This document shows, piece by piece, positions 44,905-53,256 of a stretch of 57,296 bases of DNA; within the stretch, counting starts at the first letter, position 1; each line of letters opens with the position of its first letter. The notes under the pieces were generated by a model. That model searched no databases, had not been told where the DNA came from, and saw only the letters and a list, made by a program, of their open reading frames with translations. This stretch comes from an uncultured Clostridia bacterium. Lineage in GTDB: Bacteria > Bacillota > Clostridia > Christensenellales > CAG-917. The stretch spans positions 1-57,296 of the forward strand of contig CALVKQ010000009.1 in assembly GCA_944332815.1 (NCBI GenBank). Reading direction: 5' to 3'. The translations under genes and the position numbers were made by a program.

Positions 44905-45771
44905 TTAACGGTACACTTTGAGGACGTTATGCACCACTTTGCAGTCCAGCACCTTATCGTCGATGACTTCGCCGTCCAGCTCTATCTTGCCGTCGTCCAG
45001 CACTTCGATGCGGACTTCTTTTGCGGAGTAGACCTCGGTGTAATCCTTCTTCACGTGCTTGCCGGAGAGGAAGCCGGGGAGCTCCACGGGGATGCGGCTC
45101 TTTTTCATCTCGTTGACGATGACGACGGAGAGCAGCCCGTCGTCCACTTTTGCGTCGGGGCAGATGGGCATGCCGCCGCCTATGCAGGTGCCGTTGCCCA
45201 CGCCTATCATGAACACGCTCTTGTCCATGGTCTTGCCGTCTATGGTGAGGCGGAGCTTATGCCATTTGACATGGGCGAGGGTGTCGAAGAGGGAAGCGTA
45301 GTATTTGATCTTGCCGCGGAAGGCTTTCATGTTGGCGTAGCGGATGAGGACGTCCACGTCCATGCCTGCGCCCGCGACGTTGAGGCATCTGCGCGTGCCG
45401 ACGTCTATATAGTCGATGTAGCCGACGTTGCCTTTGAGGATGAGTTCCACCGCGTCCTTCACTTTCTTGGGGTGCTTGGAGGCGCGGATGAAATCGTTGC
45501 CCGTGCCGCAGGCGATTATCCCGAGGGTGACGTTTGAAAAGTCCGCAATGCCGTTCAGCACCTCGTTGAAGGAGCCGTCGCCGCCCATGACGATGAGCTT
45601 GGTGTCGGGTTTTGCGGAGAGTTCGCGCGCGAGCACGGTGGCGTGCCCTGCGTATTCGGTGTTGTGGACGGTGTATTCCGCGCCGTGTTCGGTGAGGATC
45701 TTTTCCACCTGTTTCAGGGCTTTCAGGCTCTTGCCTTTGCCGCCTTTCGGATTGATGATAATGTCGTACAC
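44905..45771 (-). CDS. Diacylglycerol/lipid kinase, DgkB/YegS family (GTG start)
   Basis: A 288-residue lipid kinase. The nucleotide-binding signatures are IINPKGGKGKS, VMGGDGSFNEVLNGI and ACGTGNDFIRA. The C-terminal beta-rich domain includes VGNGTCIGGGMPICPDAKVD and GKIELDGEVIDD. It phosphorylates diacylglycerol or related lipids at the membrane. I set the start at GTG 45771 because GGAGG lies eight bases upstream. The ATG at 45807 overlaps the -10 box of the candidate promoter, so it would not be transcribed. Confidence 0.9.
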   Translation of the reverse strand: MYDIIINPKGGKGKSLKALKQVEKILTEHGAEYTVHNTEYAGHATVLARELSAKPDTKLIVMGGDGSFNEVLNGIADFSNVTLGIIACGTGNDFIRASKHPKKVKDAVELILKGNVGYIDYIDVGTRRCLNVAGAGMDVDVLIRYANMKAFRGKIKYYASLFDTLAHVKWHKLRLTIDGKTMDKSVFMIGVGNGTCIGGGMPICPDAKVDDGLLSVVIVNEMKKSRIPVELPGFLSGKHVKKDYTEVYSAKEVRIEVLDDGKIELDGEVIDDKVLDCKVVHNVLKVYR

Positions 45772-45805
45772 GGACACTTCCTCCGGTTTGTATGGATTAA
45801 TCAAC

Positions 45806-45834
45806 ATTTTAGACTATACGCCGCTTTGTGTCAA
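45806..45834 (-). promoter_or_regulatory. Candidate promoter of the lipid kinase
   Basis: On the minus strand a perfect TTGACA (45834-45829), a 17-base spacer and TAAAAT (45811-45806). Confidence 0.78.
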
Positions 45835-45929
45835 GCGCGAGGGGAAAATCCCGTCCTTATATTACCCACGGCGTTCACACACAGGGATGATATGTTAATC
45901 TTTCCGTCAAAATGAATGATGTTGTTGAT

Positions 45930-45959
45930 TTTACAGCCAACGGGTGTTAATATTATTTT
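45930..45959 (+). promoter_or_regulatory. Weak candidate promoter of the D-aminoacylase
   Basis: TTTACA at 45930-45935 and TATTTT at 45954-45959, 18 bases apart. Confidence 0.4.
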
Positions 45960-46015
45960 AATGTTAGACGCACGCGAGCACGCAACTCGCACGCGCGAAA
46001 GCGTCCGGAGGGAAA

Positions 46016-47596
46016 ATGAGAACACTTTTCAAAAACGGTTTTATCGTTGACGGCACGGGCGCAAAAGGGTTCAAGGGCGACGTCCTCGCGGAGGGCGACA
46101 GGATAATCGCGGTCGGCGCGGCGGCGGACGCGGCGGCGGACGTGACGGTGGACTGCACGGGGCTCACGGTCGCGCCCGGGTTCATAGACGCGCATTCGCA
46201 CAACGATTTCTTTTACGACTACGAGGACGCGGAGAAGTATTACGCCCCCTTCCTCAGGCAGGGCATCACTACGCAGGTGACGGGCAACTGCGGTTTTTCG
46301 CCTTTCGGCGTGGCAGCCGACAGCAAGTTCAAGGACAAAGTGGGCGGCGGACTGTTCCATGCGGTCAAGCCCGGTTCTTTTGGTGAATTCGTCAAAAGGG
46401 CGCAGGGCAGGCTGTTTGTCAACATGATACCTCTCGTCGGGCACGGCACGACCAGGATAAGCATTTCCGGTTACGACCCCACCCCTCTCACCGCGGAGCA
46501 GATCGCGGAGGAGATGAAGCTGGTGGACGAAGCTATGGAAGGAGGCGCGTTCGGCGGTTCTTTCGGGTTCATGTACGAGCCGGGCATCTATTCCAAGCAT
46601 GACGAACTGGTGGCGTTCGCAAAACGTATCGCGAAGTATGACGGCATACTCACCGTGCATCCGCGCGCATGCAGCAAAGTGGCGCTGGGGTACCCGCTGC
46701 TGTCCAAGCCGCACATCGAACTTGCGCTGGACGAGGTGGTGGACATCATGAAGGAGAGCGGAGTCAGGACGGAGTACTCGCACCTTATTTTTGTGGGCAA
46801 GACGTCGTGGAAGAGCCTGGACCCCATGCTCGCCAAGTTCCACCGCCTGAACGACGAGGGGTGCAGCATCGCATACGACAACTATTCTTTCACTTACGGC
46901 GCGTCCGTCATCACCGTGGTGCTGCCACCGTGGTATATGGCGCTTCCCGAAGCGGACCGCAAAAAGCCCTTCAACATGTTCAAGCTCAAGCTCATGACCA
47001 ACGTCACCAAATTGGCTTTGGGGCTGGATTTCAGCGACTTCATCGTGGCGTATATCTCGAACGATCCGGCGCACAAGAAGTACGAGGGCAAGACGGTGTC
47101 CGAATGCGCGAGGGAGGAGGGGCTCTCCGACTTCGATATGTACATCAAGCTGGTGGACCTCAGCCGCGGACAGGGCAGACTGTATCTGGGCAAATACTAC
47201 AACGACGAGATCATAGACCGCCTGATGAAAGACAGCCTTTCGGTGTTCATGACGGACGCCTGGGTGGAGGCGGCAGGCACGCAGAACGGCGCGGCGTATC
47301 AGGGCTTCCCCTACTTTTTGGCGCGCGCGAGAGAAAACAGGATCCCCGTCGAGAGCGTCATACACAAGATGACGGGCAAGACGGCGGAGCGCTTCTCGGT
47401 GAAGGAGAGAGGCACGCTCGCCGTGGGGAACTATGCGGACGTCACCGTCTTCGATTACGACGGCATAAAGGTCGACCCGTCCGTCCCGGACTTTACGCCG
47501 CAGGGGATAAAACACGTCTACGTCAACGGCGTGGCGGCGGTGAAAGACGGCAAGTACCTCACGCAGCGCGCAGGTTCGCTCATCCTTAAAAAGTAA
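46016..47596 (+). CDS. N-acyl-D-amino-acid deacylase (D-aminoacylase family amidohydrolase)
   Basis: A 526-residue amidohydrolase. The metal-binding APGFIDAHSHNDFF is near residue 60. QGITTQVTGNCGFSPFG carries the cysteine ligand typical of D-aminoacylases. The C-terminal KMTGKTAERFSVKERGTLAV and GNYADVTVFDYD segments complete the composite beta domain. It probably hydrolyses N-acyl-D-amino acids, or possibly another N-acyl or dihydropyrimidine-like substrate. The start follows GGAGG by five bases. The next gene, a sugar transporter, lies 80 bases on. Confidence 0.88.
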   Translation: MRTLFKNGFIVDGTGAKGFKGDVLAEGDRIIAVGAAADAAADVTVDCTGLTVAPGFIDAHSHNDFFYDYEDAEKYYAPFLRQGITTQVTGNCGFSPFGVAADSKFKDKVGGGLFHAVKPGSFGEFVKRAQGRLFVNMIPLVGHGTTRISISGYDPTPLTAEQIAEEMKLVDEAMEGGAFGGSFGFMYEPGIYSKHDELVAFAKRIAKYDGILTVHPRACSKVALGYPLLSKPHIELALDEVVDIMKESGVRTEYSHLIFVGKTSWKSLDPMLAKFHRLNDEGCSIAYDNYSFTYGASVITVVLPPWYMALPEADRKKPFNMFKLKLMTNVTKLALGLDFSDFIVAYISNDPAHKKYEGKTVSECAREEGLSDFDMYIKLVDLSRGQGRLYLGKYYNDEIIDRLMKDSLSVFMTDAWVEAAGTQNGAAYQGFPYFLARARENRIPVESVIHKMTGKTAERFSVKERGTLAVGNYADVTVFDYDGIKVDPSVPDFTPQGIKHVYVNGVAAVKDGKYLTQRAGSLILKK

Positions 47597-47676
47597 GATC
47601 ACCCCTCGTCATTTTGACGGAAACGGACGTTTATGCGTCAAAAACGCGACATCAAATCCTCAAAAGGGAGAGATAT

Positions 47677-49545
47677 ATGAAAGAAAAAGTAGCAAAACTG
47701 TTTTCCACGGTCAAAGCCATGTGGGACAAGCCTCTCGAAGGACGCTTCCTCAACATCAAGGAAATAGGCGCGTTCGGGTTGTACGCCCTCGGCAACAGCT
47801 GGATCTACAACACGATCATGATCGTGGTCACGATCACCGAGATACCGTACTTTTATGGCATCGACGCCATTCACGGCTATCTCATCTACATAGCCGGTTC
47901 GCTCATCAACATGCTGTTGCTCCCACTCATCGGTCAGTCGATGGAGAAGAAGCGCACCAAATGGGGAAAGTACAAGCCGTACATATTGTTCACTCTCCCG
48001 TTGCTGGCACTCTTCACCATGATGTCCATGTGGGTGCCGCAGTATCCTGACAAGATGGACAGCACCATCTTTGCATATTGTTCTTGTGTGCCTGTCATCG
48101 CGATCTCGACGTTTGCGAACAACATGTATCAGACCATGCCCAACGTCATCACGCCCAACACTCAGGAGAGGGCGGACATCATGACGCCCATCGGGCTTAT
48201 CGTCGGCTTTGCTCCCACGATAATGAACGTGATCATAGGGCCTATCCGCAGCGCGTTCCCCACCAACGAGGAAGTGGCGTTGCGCATAGTCGGCGCGATC
48301 GCGGTGGTGCTGGGCACTCTGTTCGTGCTGTTCATCATCAAGGTCAAGGAACGCGTCTACGAGCTTGAGGATAAGAACCGCGAGCTGTTGGAGGCACAGG
48401 CGGAAGGCGTGAGCGCGGAAGATATCGAAGGTGAACGGATTGTCGCCGCCGCAGAGGTTGCCGAAGCTGTCGCGGAAGAGGCGGAAGCAGACCTCGTCAT
48501 CGAAACGGGACAGGCGACGGGTCTTGCCGCGGTGCGCGAGCGCTTCAAGGCAAAGGCGGCGGAGCGCAGGGCAAGAAAGGCTGCGGAAAAAGCCTCGCCG
48601 GATTATCTTTCCTTTGCGGACAGTATGAAACTGCTTTTCAAGAACAAAGCGTTGTGGATCCTGTTCGCCGCTCTCGTCATAGGTTCTCTCAGGGAGTTTT
48701 GGATGCAGTTCCAGAACCTCATCATCCAGACGCGTTTCGACGAGATCCCGTCCATCGCCGTCGCGGTCGGCGGTGTCCCCAAGACGGTCATCGGCTTCGG
48801 CGTGACCGTCTCCATGCTCCTGCTCCCGTTCTGCACCCGCAAACTGAGCAAGAATTGGATAATCATAATCTTCAGCGCGCTGTCGCTGATTTCTATCGCG
48901 GTGTTGGGGTTTGTAGGGTTCGGCAACATCCCACAGGGTACTACATCCGCGGTGGTCATCACCATCCTTCTTTTCCTTGCGCGCATCAACCCGACCTACC
49001 TCCTCATCCCCGTCATGCTCGGCGACCTTGCGGACTATCAGCAACTAAAGACGGGCAGACGCCTCGAGGGACACATTCAGAACTTCATCATGGTCGTCCC
49101 CGTCATGCTTTCATTCGTGTTCATGCTGTGCGGATGGGTGTGGCAGCAGGACATCGGTTTCGAGCCTTCCGCTTATAAGGGCGACATCGACATTCCGTAT
49201 ACGGCAGATCTGTTGAACGTTGCTTCGGAGTGGTTCACTGCGGCGTTCCTGCTCACTGCGGCGAGCATCCTCGGCATGATAATCATCCTCATGTTCTATC
49301 CGCTTTCCAAGAAGAAGGTGGAGGAAGTAACGGCGGCGCTTCGCGGCGCGTCCGTCAATGCTGCCGAGATGGGCGAGGGCGACCTCAACTTCATGGCTCA
49401 GATGCGCGGTGAAGGTGACGCGGCGGAAGAGGAGAACCCGGACGCGGCGGAAGGGGACATCCGCGCCGACGCCCCCGATGCAGACGTTCCGTCCGACGAG
49501 GCTTCGGACGACGACGGGTCGGATACGGGCGAGGACTCCAAATAA
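47677..49545 (+). CDS. GPH-family (glycoside-pentoside-hexuronide) transporter with long loop and acidic tail
   Basis: A 622-residue cation-sugar symporter of the MFS_2/GPH family. IKEIGAFGLYALGNSWIYNT is the usual N-terminus, and SMEKKRTKWGKYKPYILFT is the conserved first loop. Two features are unusual. The first is a cytoplasmic central loop of about 75 residues, rich in Ala, Glu and Arg (RFKAKAAERRARKAAEKA), predicted coiled-coil. The second is a tail of about 60 mostly Asp/Glu/Ala residues. Typical members have about 450-500 residues. AAGGGAGAG precedes the ATG. It lies 43 bases before the GH35 gene, so it probably imports its galactoside substrate or product. Confidence 0.9.
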   Translation: MKEKVAKLFSTVKAMWDKPLEGRFLNIKEIGAFGLYALGNSWIYNTIMIVVTITEIPYFYGIDAIHGYLIYIAGSLINMLLLPLIGQSMEKKRTKWGKYKPYILFTLPLLALFTMMSMWVPQYPDKMDSTIFAYCSCVPVIAISTFANNMYQTMPNVITPNTQERADIMTPIGLIVGFAPTIMNVIIGPIRSAFPTNEEVALRIVGAIAVVLGTLFVLFIIKVKERVYELEDKNRELLEAQAEGVSAEDIEGERIVAAAEVAEAVAEEAEADLVIETGQATGLAAVRERFKAKAAERRARKAAEKASPDYLSFADSMKLLFKNKALWILFAALVIGSLREFWMQFQNLIIQTRFDEIPSIAVAVGGVPKTVIGFGVTVSMLLLPFCTRKLSKNWIIIIFSALSLISIAVLGFVGFGNIPQGTTSAVVITILLFLARINPTYLLIPVMLGDLADYQQLKTGRRLEGHIQNFIMVVPVMLSFVFMLCGWVWQQDIGFEPSAYKGDIDIPYTADLLNVASEWFTAAFLLTAASILGMIIILMFYPLSKKKVEEVTAALRGASVNAAEMGEGDLNFMAQMRGEGDAAEEENPDAAEGDIRADAPDADVPSDEASDDDGSDTGEDSK

Positions 49546-49588
49546 TAATAGTATGCGCCGCCCGTGTGGCGGCGCTTTTGAGGTGCAG

Positions 49589-51352
49589 ATGATATTCGAA
49601 GCAAAAGACGGCGCGTTTTACGCGGACGGCAAAAAAACGGCGATATATTCGGGCGCGATGCATTATTTCCGCATATTGCCCGAGTACTGGCATGACAGGC
49701 TCGCCAAACTCAAAGCCTGCGGTTTCAACACCGTGGAAACATATATGTGCTGGAACCTCCACGAGCCCGAAAAAGGGAAGTTCGATTTCTCGGGCAGGCT
49801 GGACGTGGCGCGTTTCATAGCCACCGCACAGGAGCTCGGGCTTTACGTCATCCTGCGCCCCGGCCCCTACATCTGCGCGGAATGGGACTTCGGTGGGTTC
49901 CCGGCATGGCTGCTCGCGGACGAAAATCTGCGCCTGCGCTGCTGCGACGAAACTTACCTTGCCCACCTCAAAGATTATATCGCGCGCGTCATGCGCGAGA
50001 TAGGGAGCGCGCAATGCACGGAAGGGGGCCCCGTCATCGCCTTGCAGGTGGAGAACGAGTACGGCAGCTACGGCAACGACAAGCGTTATCTCGCTGCATT
50101 GAAAGGCATTTACGAGGAGTGCGGCGCAAAAGTCCTGTTGTTCACTTCCGACGGGACTTGCCCGTATATGCTGGCAGGCGGCAGCACCCCCGGGGCGCTC
50201 GTCACCGTGAACTTCGGAAGCAACGTGAACGGCAACCTGGACGCTCTCGCGACGGTGCAGAAGGACGCGCCCGAGATGTGCACGGAGTTCTGGTGCGGCT
50301 GGTTCGACCACTTCGGCGGAAAACATCATACGCGCGGCTATAAGAGCGTGCTCAAAGAGCTGGGGGCTTTCCTTGACAGGGGGGCGAGCTTCAACTTTTA
50401 TATGTTCCACGGCGGCACCAATTTCGGCTTCACGGCAGGCGCGAATTTCGACTCACGTTACCGTCCCACCGTCACCAGCTACGACTATTGCGCGCCCTTG
50501 AACGAGTACGGCGGTTATACCCCGGCATATCACGCGATCCGCGAGCTTATGTGTTCAAAACGCGGCATTAAACCCGATGTTTTGCCACCGGAACCTGTTT
50601 TGCAGAATATCGGCAGCGTCGCGCTGACGACGTGTACGGGGCTTAAAGAAAACGAGGATACCGTCGGGGTGAAGCACCGTTCGGGAGTGCCCCTTTCCAT
50701 GGAAAAGTACGGGCAGAACTTCGGGCTGATCCTTTACCGCACGACCCTCCCCGGCGACTACGGCACCGGTTTCGTCACCGTGCGCGGAGTGCACGACATA
50801 GCGCACGTTTTCGTCAACGGGGAAAAGCGTAAGATATTCCGCCGCATGGATGAAGGCAAGCTTGCTTTCAAACTCACGGGCAAACATACCTTCCTCGCTT
50901 CCGGCATGAAAAAGGGAGATGAACTGGCTGTGCTCGTGGACGCTATGGGCAGGGTGAACTACGGCGAACATCTCTATGACCGCAAGGGGATATCCTCCCT
51001 CATGTTCAACAATCAGACCCTGATGGACTTCGACGTCACCTGCTTTCCGCTCGATAACCTCGACAGGCTGGATTGGTCGCGCGGCGCGGCAAAGTTCCCC
51101 AAATTCTTCAAAGGGGGATTTTCCGTTTCGAGCAAAGCGGATTGCTTCGTGCGCTTCGACGGGTTCACGAAAGGGTATATCTGGGTGAACGGGTTCAACC
51201 TCGGGCGTTTTTGGAACGTAGGGCCTCAGCGCGCCCTCTATCTCCCCGGCGCCCTCCTCCGCACCGACGCACCCAACGAGCTGGTCATCCTGGAATTGGA
51301 GGGAAGCACGGCGTCTTCCGTCACCGTCACCGACCGACCCGACCTCGGTTGA
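49589..51352 (+). CDS. Beta-galactosidase, glycoside hydrolase family 35
   Basis: A 587-residue GH35 enzyme. It starts YSGAMHYFRILPEYWHDRLA, followed by LRPGPYICAEWDFGGFPAWL. The predicted acid/base Glu is in ALQVENEYGSYG and the nucleophile Glu is in MCTEFWCGWFDHFGG. C-terminal beta-sandwich domains follow, ending GYIWVNGFNLGRFW. No signal peptide is seen, so it probably acts in the cytoplasm on a galactoside brought in by the adjacent GPH transporter. ATG 49589 follows GAGGTG closely. Confidence 0.94.
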   Translation: MIFEAKDGAFYADGKKTAIYSGAMHYFRILPEYWHDRLAKLKACGFNTVETYMCWNLHEPEKGKFDFSGRLDVARFIATAQELGLYVILRPGPYICAEWDFGGFPAWLLADENLRLRCCDETYLAHLKDYIARVMREIGSAQCTEGGPVIALQVENEYGSYGNDKRYLAALKGIYEECGAKVLLFTSDGTCPYMLAGGSTPGALVTVNFGSNVNGNLDALATVQKDAPEMCTEFWCGWFDHFGGKHHTRGYKSVLKELGAFLDRGASFNFYMFHGGTNFGFTAGANFDSRYRPTVTSYDYCAPLNEYGGYTPAYHAIRELMCSKRGIKPDVLPPEPVLQNIGSVALTTCTGLKENEDTVGVKHRSGVPLSMEKYGQNFGLILYRTTLPGDYGTGFVTVRGVHDIAHVFVNGEKRKIFRRMDEGKLAFKLTGKHTFLASGMKKGDELAVLVDAMGRVNYGEHLYDRKGISSLMFNNQTLMDFDVTCFPLDNLDRLDWSRGAAKFPKFFKGGFSVSSKADCFVRFDGFTKGYIWVNGFNLGRFWNVGPQRALYLPGALLRTDAPNELVILELEGSTASSVTVTDRPDLG

Positions 51353-51426
51353 CTCGCGAGCCTTCGCTTTCAACCACAGATCCCCCCTCGCGCATACCTT
51401 ATCGCTTGCGTCGGTTAGGATGCCGG

Positions 51427-51456
51427 ACCCGGTCCGCATTATTCCGCTCCGGCATA
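51427..51456. repeat. Interspersed repeat family 3, copy 2
   Basis: GGTCCGCATTATTCCGCTCC followed by GGCATA, matching 40187-40217 with about three changes. With the upstream ATGCCGGA it forms an imperfect palindrome (51420-51455). Confidence 0.5.
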
Positions 51457-51477
51457 AGACTCCCGACAGGCAAACAG

Positions 51478-51505
51478 AAACCCTTGCCGCTTGCGGCAAG
51501 GGTTT
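51478..51505 (+). terminator. Terminator after the GH35 gene
   Basis: AAACCCTTGCCGC and GCGGCAAGGGTTT form a perfect 13-bp stem with a TT centre, followed by GG. It is also close to the left border of the mobile element. Confidence 0.75.
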
Positions 51506-51518
51506 GGTACGCCATTAC

Positions 51519-51564
51519 AAGCCTAAACCGAATCTCGAAAAGAATATTCGGTTTGGGCTTTTTT
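51519..51564. terminator. Terminator of the recombinase gene / element edge
   Basis: AAGCCTAAACCGAAT and ATTCGGTTTGGGCTT form a 15-bp stem with one G-T pair and a 12-base loop, followed by TTTT. It lies five bases beyond the recombinase stop and marks the visible change to A+T-rich sequence. Confidence 0.75.
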
Positions 51565-51569
51565 CTTGA

Positions 51570-53069
51570 TTAACGCAGATACATCTCTATTGTAACGATT
51601 ACAACCTTTGGTCTTTTATTCTGAATTTCGCTTACGATTTTACTCTTGCCGACATATAACAAAAAGCCCTGACTTTCGTCAGGACTCTTGGTTGTGGGAT
51701 TGTTGTAATAGATTTCTATCCTATCGTCATAGAGGACGATTTCTTTGACAAGCAGATTGATCAACATTTTAGGCTCGGCTTTTAGTGCCTGTTCGTAAAA
51801 CCGCCGTATTTCGCTTTCGGTCATTTTCACGATGCGCTTGCTTCGTTCCACGAGTATTTTCCTTTCTAATTCTTCCTGCCGTTTTTCAAGCTCTCGCAGG
51901 CGGTTGTTCGTCGTGTTGGATATGATTCCGTTTTCTATGGCATTGACAAGATTTGCAAGCGATCTTTCCACGCCGTGCTTTTCGTTGAGCAGCATCGTCA
52001 GTGCGGAGTTGGCTGTCTCTTCCGTATTTTGTAATTGTAAAAGTTTATTGACGATCGTATCCATGATATCGGGAGAACTCAACTGCTCAACAATCGCATT
52101 TATGACGCACTCTTCGAGTTCCTCTTTTCTGATTTGCGTCTTTTGACAACCGTTATAATGCTTTTTGCCTGTGCATTTATAATAGCGTTTAGTTTCTCCG
52201 TTTCTCGCCCTTCCGCATTCTCCGATCATGGGCTTTCCGCAATAACCGCATTTAATTTTTCTTCGGAGCAAGTATGGTGCTTCTACGCTGTTTCTGCCGT
52301 ACTTATTTTTCTCGATTTTGCTTTTAACGGTTTCGTATAGTTCCGTATCTATTATTTTGGGATACATATTATCAAGAATGTCTTCGCCGATCCGATATAT
52401 TCCGGTGTATTTTTCGTTTCGCAATATGCCGTACACCGTATTCATTGCAAACGGTTTTCCTTTGCAGAGTAGTCCTTTTGCATTTAGTCCTTCAATGATT
52501 TCTCTCACGCAAACACCGACGGAATACTGACTGAAAATATATTTCACCGTTTCGACGCAGGATTCGTCTGCTACAATTTTGCGATCGATTACTTTGTAAC
52601 CGTAGGGTAGCCATCCCCCTTGGTATAACCCTTTCAGTCTTGTTTCGCGCATACCTCTTTTTACCTTTTGGGCAAGTTCGGCGGAGAAGTACTGGTTCAT
52701 TCCTTCAAGCAAACTTTCAAGGATAATTCCTTCCGGGGTGTCGGGAATGTTTTCCATTGCGGACAACACTTTAACGCCGTTATCACGCAAAGTCTTTTTA
52801 TGTATTGCGGTTTCGTATTTGTTTCTTGAAAATCTGTCAAGCTTGTAAACAAGTACGAAATTCCATTCCCTGCGGTTGCTGTCTTTTATCATTCTCTGAA
52901 AATCGGGTCGATTGTCGTTTGTACCGGTCATAGCACGGTCGATATATGTGCCGAGTACCAGAATATTGTTTTTTTGAGCATACTCCTCGCACACTCTGAG
53001 TTGCCCTTCGATAGACTGCTCGGTTTGGTTATCCGAACTGTATCTGGCATATATCACTGCTGTCTTCAC
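51570..53069 (-). CDS. Large serine recombinase (GTG start)
   Basis: A 499-residue site-specific recombinase. The N-terminal resolvase domain, residues 1-145, has the catalytic Ser in AVIYARYSSDNQ and the conserved KLDRFSRNKYE. The recombinase domain follows (PYGYKVIDRKI, GILRNEKYTGIYRIG). Then comes a zinc ribbon (CGYCGKPMIGECGRARNG with KCTGKKHYNGC) and a C-terminal coiled coil with ELEKRQEELERK. It is an integrase of the TndX/TnpX type that excises or integrates the element carrying it, probably between short att sites with a 2-base core. GTG start with AAGGAGG ten bases upstream. Confidence 0.95.
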   Translation of the reverse strand: MKTAVIYARYSSDNQTEQSIEGQLRVCEEYAQKNNILVLGTYIDRAMTGTNDNRPDFQRMIKDSNRREWNFVLVYKLDRFSRNKYETAIHKKTLRDNGVKVLSAMENIPDTPEGIILESLLEGMNQYFSAELAQKVKRGMRETRLKGLYQGGWLPYGYKVIDRKIVADESCVETVKYIFSQYSVGVCVREIIEGLNAKGLLCKGKPFAMNTVYGILRNEKYTGIYRIGEDILDNMYPKIIDTELYETVKSKIEKNKYGRNSVEAPYLLRRKIKCGYCGKPMIGECGRARNGETKRYYKCTGKKHYNGCQKTQIRKEELEECVINAIVEQLSSPDIMDTIVNKLLQLQNTEETANSALTMLLNEKHGVERSLANLVNAIENGIISNTTNNRLRELEKRQEELERKILVERSKRIVKMTESEIRRFYEQALKAEPKMLINLLVKEIVLYDDRIEIYYNNPTTKSPDESQGFLLYVGKSKIVSEIQNKRPKVVIVTIEMYLR

Positions 53070-53169
53070 TTGTGTTATACCTCCTTATTATTTTTGTTTT
53101 TGAATTGTCTTTCGACGGGAGCGGAACAAACGGAAAAGGGTTAACTGCTTTTTGTTTTGTGTATTTTTG

Positions 53170-53217
53170 TTTGCCGTCAGGGGTTGCGGAGCAATTCACT
53201 TTACCCTTGACGGCAAA
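53170..53217. repeat. Inverted repeat upstream of the recombinase
   Basis: TTTGCCGTCAGGGGT and ACCCTTGACGGCAAA, 15-bp arms with a single G-T pair and an 18-base loop, between rep and the recombinase. No T tract follows on the minus strand, so it is more likely a protein-binding or regulatory site than a terminator. Confidence 0.6.
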
Positions 53218-53256
53218 ACCTTTTTCGTTTAAGCTCCTACGGAAGAAAGACAATGG

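Noticed and set aside
53029..53253. 74-codon open frame on the minus strand overlapping the start of the recombinase gene
   Set aside because: It starts with TTG without a ribosome site, crosses the inverted repeat at 53170-53217 and overlaps the recombinase start in another frame. Coding cannot be excluded but is not supported.
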